Assembly: GCA_001557035.1 (NCBI GenBank)
Contig: LSKJ01000841.1
Coordinates: 1 to 12,785, forward strand
Direction of reading: 5' to 3'
Length of the DNA stretch: 12,785 nucleotides
Source of the DNA: Rhodospirillaceae bacterium CCH5-H10
Lineage (GTDB): Bacteria > Pseudomonadota > Alphaproteobacteria > Reyranellales > Reyranellaceae
The notes under the pieces were generated by a model. The model saw nothing but the letters and a program-made list of their open reading frames with translations, was not told the origin of the DNA and did not search any database. The first letter of the stretch is position 1. Every line of letters starts with the position of its first letter. Positions 8,568-12,785 of this stretch are shown in pieces. The translations under genes were made by a program, and so were the position numbers.

Positions 8568-9986
8568 TCACTTCCCTCCGGAAGGCCGCCGATCGCGCCA
8601 AGGATGCGCCCGTTCGAGCTGCGCGGCCAGGGACAACAAAGTGGCTTCGGCGCCGTAGCGGGCGACGAAATGCATGCCGATGGGCAGACCGTCTTCGGTC
8701 CATTCGAGCGGCACCGACATGGCCGGGACGCCGGTGGCGTTGCACACGGCGGTGAACGGCACCATCGGCGCCAACCCCTCTTCGTATTTCTCCAATGTGC
8801 CGTCCATGCGGACCGTGCCGAGCGGCAGCGAAGTGCGGGCGATGGTCGGCGAGAGGAGGATGTCGAACCTCTCGAAGAAGGCGCCGAGCTGGCGCCCCGC
8901 GCGATGAAAGGTCTGCACGGCGCGGATATAGTCGTGGGCGCCGATCCTGCCGCCCTGCTCCGCATAGAGGCGCGTCACCGGCTCGAGATCGTCCGGCCCC
9001 GGCACGCGCCCGTTGGCGCGCACCTGTATGTTGGTGAAGGTGTTGGCGCACATCACCGTCCCGAAGGCCTTGCCCGTCGCTTCGGCGTCGTAGTCCGGCA
9101 CGGCTTCCTCGACATGATGTCCGAGCGCTTCCAGCCGCTTGGCCATCCTTTCGACCGCCGCAACCAATACCGGATCCATCGACTCCCAGCCCACCGGCTT
9201 GCGCAGGAAGGCCACGCGGAGCCTGCCCGGCGCCCGCCCGGTCGCGTCGAGGAACGTGCCCTCGACCTCGGGTGCGCGGTAGGGGTCGCCGGCTTCACCA
9301 CCCGCCAGCGCGTCGAGCAACGCCGCACTGTCACGAACCGAGATCGACACGCAGAGCTGCGCGCCGGCTCCCGCCAGCGTCTCGCCGATCGGCGCCAGGC
9401 TGATGCGGCCTCGTGAGGGCTTGAGGCCGAACAGGCCACAGAGGGAGGCCGGGATGCGGATCGAGCCGCCGCCATCCGTAGCATGTGCCATGGGCAACGC
9501 CCGAGCCGCGACGACTGCCGCCGAACCGCCGGAGGAACCACCCGGCGACAGGTCGGCGCGCCACGGATTGACCGTGGCACCGCCGAATGCGGGTTCGGTC
9601 GTCGGCGCGAGCCCAAACTCGCTGGTGTTGCTGCGTCCCACGATCACCAGGCCAGCGCGGCGCATCCGCGCCACCGCAGCGCTGTCGTGTGCCGCGACCG
9701 GCTCCTTGGCGAAGAAGCGCGAACCGACCGTGGTCGGCGTGCCGGTGCAATCGGCCATGAGCTGCTTCACGACGAAGGGAATGCCCTGGAAAGGTCCCTC
9801 GCCCGCCGCCGCGACGGACTTCTCCAGCAGGTCGCCCTCGTAGAAATCCGTGATGGCGTTCAGCGTGCCGTTGACCGCGCGCAGCCGCTTCAGGCTGCCA
9901 TCGAGGACTTCGCGCGCGCCGATCTTGCGCCCACGGATCAGTTCGGCGACGGCCAGCGCATCATGCGTCTCGAACAGGTCTTCCAA
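8568..9986 (-). CDS. Amidase (amidase-signature family)
   Basis: A 472-aa amidase-signature hydrolase that cleaves a carboxamide to acid and ammonia or amine. The Ser-cisSer-Lys triad is visible: Lys74 in FVVKQLMADC, cis-Ser151 in the signature PGGSSGGSAA (148-157), and nucleophile Ser175 in DGGGSIRIPAS (171-181); the 24-residue spacing between the two serines matches the family. GRSNTSEFG (117-125) is also typical, and the length is normal. The start is TTG (9984-9986), 4 bases after the preceding gene's stop. No ATG or GTG occurs near, and the first internal Met (77) would remove the catalytic Lys. The substrate is unknown. It lies between the DapA-family gene and the small membrane protein in one tight operon. 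Confidence 0.93.
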   Translation of the reverse strand: MEDLFETHDALAVAELIRGRKIGAREVLDGSLKRLRAVNGTLNAITDFYEGDLLEKSVAAAGEGPFQGIPFVVKQLMADCTGTPTTVGSRFFAKEPVAAHDSAAVARMRRAGLVIVGRSNTSEFGLAPTTEPAFGGATVNPWRADLSPGGSSGGSAAVVAARALPMAHATDGGGSIRIPASLCGLFGLKPSRGRISLAPIGETLAGAGAQLCVSISVRDSAALLDALAGGEAGDPYRAPEVEGTFLDATGRAPGRLRVAFLRKPVGWESMDPVLVAAVERMAKRLEALGHHVEEAVPDYDAEATGKAFGTVMCANTFTNIQVRANGRVPGPDDLEPVTRLYAEQGGRIGAHDYIRAVQTFHRAGRQLGAFFERFDILLSPTIARTSLPLGTVRMDGTLEKYEEGLAPMVPFTAVCNATGVPAMSVPLEWTEDGLPIGMHFVARYGAEATLLSLAAQLERAHPWRDRRPSGGK

Positions 9987-9990
9987 TGTG

Positions 9991-11064
9991 TCAGTTCCGC
10001 CAGCGCTCGAGATTGGCCGCCACGAAGGCGTCGTCGTGCAGCTCAGGATAGGTAGCGTAGAGCCTGTCGATGCCTTCGCTCTGGCCGGGGCTCAGCTTTT
10101 CATGCGGGTCGAGGCACTCGACCGACTTCAGCAGCCCCTGCCGCCGCAGGATCTCGTGGCAGCCCGGGATGCAGCCGGCGAAATCGTGGTCCACGTCGAA
10201 CACGACGCTGTTGCAGTCGGTCACGAAGGAATCCAGCGCCAACACTTCGGGCGGGATCGCGCCATTCGAAACCGAGAGCTTGAGCCGCTCCAGCATGTTC
10301 ACCGCGCCGCGCGTCCAGACGCTCCAGTGGCCGAGCAGCCCGCCCTGGAACCGCAGCGTCACCTCGCGATTGCCGGTGCGCACGACCATAGGCGTCACGA
10401 GGTCGGCCACGATGTGATCGTCGTTGCCGGTATAGAGCGTGATGCGGTCTTCGGCGTGCGCGGCGGCGATGCCGAAGCAGACGTCGAGGGTGCGGTAGCG
10501 GTTGAACGGCGCCACCTTGATCGCCACGACATTGTCGATGGAAGCGAAGCGTGTCCAGAATTCGCGTGACAGCCTGATGCCGCCCACCGCCGTCTGCAGG
10601 TAGAAGCCGATCAGCGGCATCTCCTTCGCCACCGTAGAGCAATGCTCGATCAGCTCGTCCTCGCTCGCGCCTTTCAGCGCCGCCAGCGACAGCAGCACCG
10701 CGTGATAGCCGAGCGACCGGGCGGTGCGCGCTTCCTCGACCGCCTGCGCCGTCTTGCCGACCGCGCCCGCGATCATGACCAGCGGCCGGTCGGTCCAGTC
10801 GCGCGCCGTCTCGATGGCGAGTTCGAGGACCGGGCGGTAGAGCCCGACCTCGCGGATGGCGAACTGCGTGGAGTGGACCCCGACGGCAAGACCGCCCGAA
10901 CCGGCATCGAGGTAGTAGCGGCTCAACGCCCGCTGTGACTGCTCGTCGAAGTTCCGTTCGATATCGAGCGCAAGCGGATGCGCGGGGATGACGGTGCCCT
11001 GCCGCAGCAGGGACAGGACCGGCGCCGGAAGATCGCGCCAGTGAAGGGCCTTGTCGGTGCTCAT
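9991..11064 (-). CDS. DapA-family (dihydrodipicolinate synthase / N-acetylneuraminate lyase) aldolase-like protein
   Basis: A 357-aa class I aldolase-fold TIM barrel. The Schiff-base Lys is Lys183 in NVVAIKVAPFNRYRTLDV (178-195), and the conserved Tyr is Tyr155 in MPLIGFYLQTAVGG (149-162). The N-terminal RQGTVIPAHPLALD (21-34) corresponds to the G.i.A..TPf.d strand of the family. The second half (residues about 255-340) is longer than in true DapA (about 290 aa). Together with the catabolic context, this argues for a sugar-acid or keto-acid aldolase or dehydratase rather than lysine synthesis. The ATG at 11062-11064 has AGGA 8 bases upstream, overlapping the stop of the GNAT gene. It lies 9 bases after that gene and 4 before the amidase. 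Confidence 0.88.
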   Translation of the reverse strand: MSTDKALHWRDLPAPVLSLLRQGTVIPAHPLALDIERNFDEQSQRALSRYYLDAGSGGLAVGVHSTQFAIREVGLYRPVLELAIETARDWTDRPLVMIAGAVGKTAQAVEEARTARSLGYHAVLLSLAALKGASEDELIEHCSTVAKEMPLIGFYLQTAVGGIRLSREFWTRFASIDNVVAIKVAPFNRYRTLDVCFGIAAAHAEDRITLYTGNDDHIVADLVTPMVVRTGNREVTLRFQGGLLGHWSVWTRGAVNMLERLKLSVSNGAIPPEVLALDSFVTDCNSVVFDVDHDFAGCIPGCHEILRRQGLLKSVECLDPHEKLSPGQSEGIDRLYATYPELHDDAFVAANLERWRN

Positions 11065-11073
11065 AGCGTCATC

Positions 11074-11943
11074 CTAACCCAGTTCAGGGCCCGCAAGGGC
11101 AAAGACATGCGAGGGATCGTCCAGCCCCTTCGCCGTCCCCAGAGTCATGCGCATGTAGCCGCGCGGCGAGGTCGCGCCTTGGTCCTGCAGCCACGCACGC
11201 ACCGCCTCGTGTGCCTCCGGCACGTCGATGATGAATGGTCCCGGCGCGGCCGCCGCGGCCTGCGAGATCAGCGCGAGGGCAATCGCCGCGCGGTCGGCGA
11301 CCACCGGGCCGAGCGACGTCGCCACCCTTCCCTCGCGGCCCAGCACAAAGCCGACGATCTTGCCGCCCACATCCTCGGCCAGCCAGGCGCGGCCGGGCTG
11401 GCGGAGCGCCAGGTGCATCAGGACTGATGGACGTTCCATGCCGGTCATCGGCCGGTCGTAGATGGCGAGACGCGGCAGGTCGGCCGGGGTGACCGGCCGG
11501 ATCGTAACGCCGGCCGGCGGCGCAACGGCTCCGCCTTTCGCGTCGTCGAAATGCCAGCGGGCGATCCTGTAGAGATCGCGAAAGCCGAGCGACAGATAGA
11601 TCGGGCGTCCCTGCTCGGTCGCATCGAGGCCCGCGACGGCGTCGGCCGAACGCACTTCCTCGATGCAGCGCTTCAACAGGCCGGTGCCGACTCCGCCGCG
11701 CCGCCGGTCCTTCGTCACCAGTACCATGCTGATCCAGGCGAGCTTCTGGCCGAGCGGCAGGATCAGCGAGCTGGCCTGCCACGTCCCGTCCGGCGCAGTA
11801 CAGCCGAAGCCGCGGCCGGCGCCCAGCATGAATCGCCAGTCGGCGACGTTCTGGTTCCACCCCGCCTCGATCGACAGCGGCCAGACCGCGTCGCTCTGCT
11901 CCGGGTCGATCGGCCGGACGTCGAGCACCTCAGTACTTGCCAT
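11074..11943 (-). CDS. GNAT-family N-acetyltransferase
   Basis: A 289-aa acetyl-CoA-dependent acyltransferase. The N-terminal GNAT domain (about 8-135) has the beta4 strand ISMVLVTKDRRRGGVGTGLL (71-90), containing the R-x-x-G-x-G/A acetyl-CoA loop, and then GRPIYLSLGF (112-121), a typical motif B region. The C-terminal half (about 145-280), starting GVTIRPVTPADLPRLAIYD, resembles a second, degenerate GNAT domain of the type often found in such two-domain acetyltransferases. The ATG (11941-11943) overlaps the end of the epimerase gene by 14 bases, with GAGG 6 bases upstream. The acceptor substrate is unknown. Confidence 0.88.
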   Translation of the reverse strand: MASTEVLDVRPIDPEQSDAVWPLSIEAGWNQNVADWRFMLGAGRGFGCTAPDGTWQASSLILPLGQKLAWISMVLVTKDRRRGGVGTGLLKRCIEEVRSADAVAGLDATEQGRPIYLSLGFRDLYRIARWHFDDAKGGAVAPPAGVTIRPVTPADLPRLAIYDRPMTGMERPSVLMHLALRQPGRAWLAEDVGGKIVGFVLGREGRVATSLGPVVADRAAIALALISQAAAAAPGPFIIDVPEAHEAVRAWLQDQGATSPRGYMRMTLGTAKGLDDPSHVFALAGPELG

Positions 11944-12785
11944 CGCGCACCTCGTAGTGCGTGGGCTTGTTCAGCGTGGCCATGTCGCGCTGGAGCCAGT
12001 CGGTCGTCCATTCGATCATCTTCGACAGCGGCACGCTGGGCGGCCCGAACTCCTTCTCCATCCGCTTGGCATTGTTCAGCCAGCCGGTCGGCGCTTCCTT
12101 GCCGGTGAGCGTCGGTGCCTTGCCCAACAGCTTGCCGAACTCAGCGGCAAGCTTGCGGATCTCGATGGTCTCCAGGCCCGTGACGTTGATCGGCGTGGTC
12201 GGCGTCGTGGCGCGCGCGAGACAGCGCAGCGCAACCGAGTTGGCGTCGCCCTGCCAGATGACGTTGACGTGGCCCATCGACAGGTCGATCGGCTCGCCGT
12301 CACGCACCTTGCGGCCGACGTCGTGCAGAACGCCGTAGCGCATGTCGATTGCGTAGTTGAGACGGAACAGCCGGCCGGGCGTGCCGTGGCGCGCCGAGAA
12401 ATACTCGAACATGCGCTCGCGCCCGACGCAGGAGTTGGCGTAGTCGCCGGACGGCGGCACCGGCGCCATCTCCTCCGTCGCGCCACCGCTCTCGACCGGA
12501 ACGAAGGGATAAACGCAACCCGTCGAGAAGGCGACGATACGCGATTCCTTGAACACCTCCGCGACCATCGCGGGGACCTGGACGTTCATCGCCCAGGTCA
12601 ACGGCACGTCGCCCGTCGCGCCGAACTTGCGCCCGGCCATGAATACGACGTTCGCCGCCCTGGGGACATTTTCCAGCGCCGCACGGTCCAGCAGGTCGGC
12701 GGAGATCGGCTCGACGCCGGCCTTTTCCAGCGCTTCCCTCACGCCGGGTTCGCTAAAGCGCGCGACACCCATGATCCTCTTCGTC
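11930..12785 (-). CDS. NAD-dependent epimerase/dehydratase-like extended SDR (5' end outside window)
   Basis: At least 284 residues are visible. The frame is open to the window edge, and the N-terminal GxxGxxG nucleotide-binding motif is missing, so the ATG at 12770-12772 is internal and the true start lies to the right. Numbered from that Met: GVARFSEPGVREALEKAGVE looks like the strand beta2 region, PISADLLDRAAL (22-33) like the ADLLD step, VVFMAGRKFG (42-51) like strand beta4, and FSTGCVYPF (82-90) is the catalytic Ser/Thr region. Tyr111 in GDYANSCVGRERMFEYF stands at the YxxxK position, but the Lys position is Cys115. The protein may bind NAD(H) yet catalyse differently, or not at all. It is the first visible gene of the minus operon, and its end overlaps the GNAT gene by 14 bases. 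Confidence 0.85.
   Translation of the reverse strand, partial: TKRIMGVARFSEPGVREALEKAGVEPISADLLDRAALENVPRAANVVFMAGRKFGATGDVPLTWAMNVQVPAMVAEVFKESRIVAFSTGCVYPFVPVESGGATEEMAPVPPSGDYANSCVGRERMFEYFSARHGTPGRLFRLNYAIDMRYGVLHDVGRKVRDGEPIDLSMGHVNVIWQGDANSVALRCLARATTPTTPINVTGLETIEIRKLAAEFGKLLGKAPTLTGKEAPTGWLNNAKRMEKEFGPPSVPLSKMIEWTTDWLQRDMATLNKPTHYEVRDGKY

Noticed and set aside
7247..8755. Plus-strand 502-aa open frame opposite the amidohydrolase and membrane protein
   Set aside because: Antisense shadow rich in His, Arg, Ala and Gln. The minus-strand genes have clear family motifs. The same holds for 8544-9416.
12770..12772. ATG at 12770-12772 as the start of the epimerase-like gene
   Set aside because: The frame stays open to the window edge, and the N-terminal nucleotide-binding glycine motif is missing from the visible part, so the gene most likely begins outside.

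Overview
The window is GC-rich, with third-position GC bias, dense operons and start/stop overlaps. Its gene content (a Liv-type branched amino acid ABC transporter, amidase, amidohydrolase and a DapA-family aldolase) fits an alphaproteobacterium, perhaps a Rhodospirillales- or Hyphomicrobiales-like soil or water organism. The taxon cannot be fixed from this sequence alone. I see no tRNA, rRNA, CRISPR array or insertion sequence.

Layout: (1) 1-3552, minus strand: a livH-livM-livG-livF operon, with livF cut by the left edge. (2) 3553-3738: divergent intergenic region with a strong hairpin. (3) 3739-7146, plus strand: a tightly coupled four-gene cassette. It encodes a thioredoxin-reductase-like flavoprotein that keeps its CxxC but seems to have lost the NADPH site, a UGSC-family selenoprotein, and two paralogous proteins of unknown function. 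(4) 7147-7276: convergent intergenic region with a 29-nt inverted repeat. (5) 7277-12785, minus strand: six closely packed genes, read from the right edge leftwards: NAD-dependent epimerase/dehydratase (5' end outside the window), GNAT acetyltransferase, DapA-family aldolase, amidase, small four-helix membrane protein, amidohydrolase.

The main discovery is in region 3. A naive gene call ends a 93-aa protein at a TGA at 4905-4907. The same frame stays open for 78 more codons, to a stop that overlaps the next start as ATGA. The codons after the TGA read Gly-Ser-Cys, so the TGA is the first position of a U-G-S-C motif. A two-part stem-loop (4912-4940) with the geometry of a bacterial SECIS element follows immediately. 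The gene is therefore best read as 4626-5144, a 172-aa selenoprotein with Sec94.

Inferred working model: the flavoprotein takes electrons from a donor other than NADPH, such as a ferredoxin, and passes them through its CANC dithiol to the Sec/Cys centre of the UGSC protein. That protein serves, or forms a complex with, the two downstream paralogs, which may bind the unknown substrate. Only one paralog keeps a CGTNC cysteine pair. The neighbouring Liv transporter and the amidase/aldolase/amidohydrolase operon suggest uptake and breakdown of a small amide, amino acid or sugar-acid type compound, but nothing in the sequence ties them firmly to the selenoprotein cassette.
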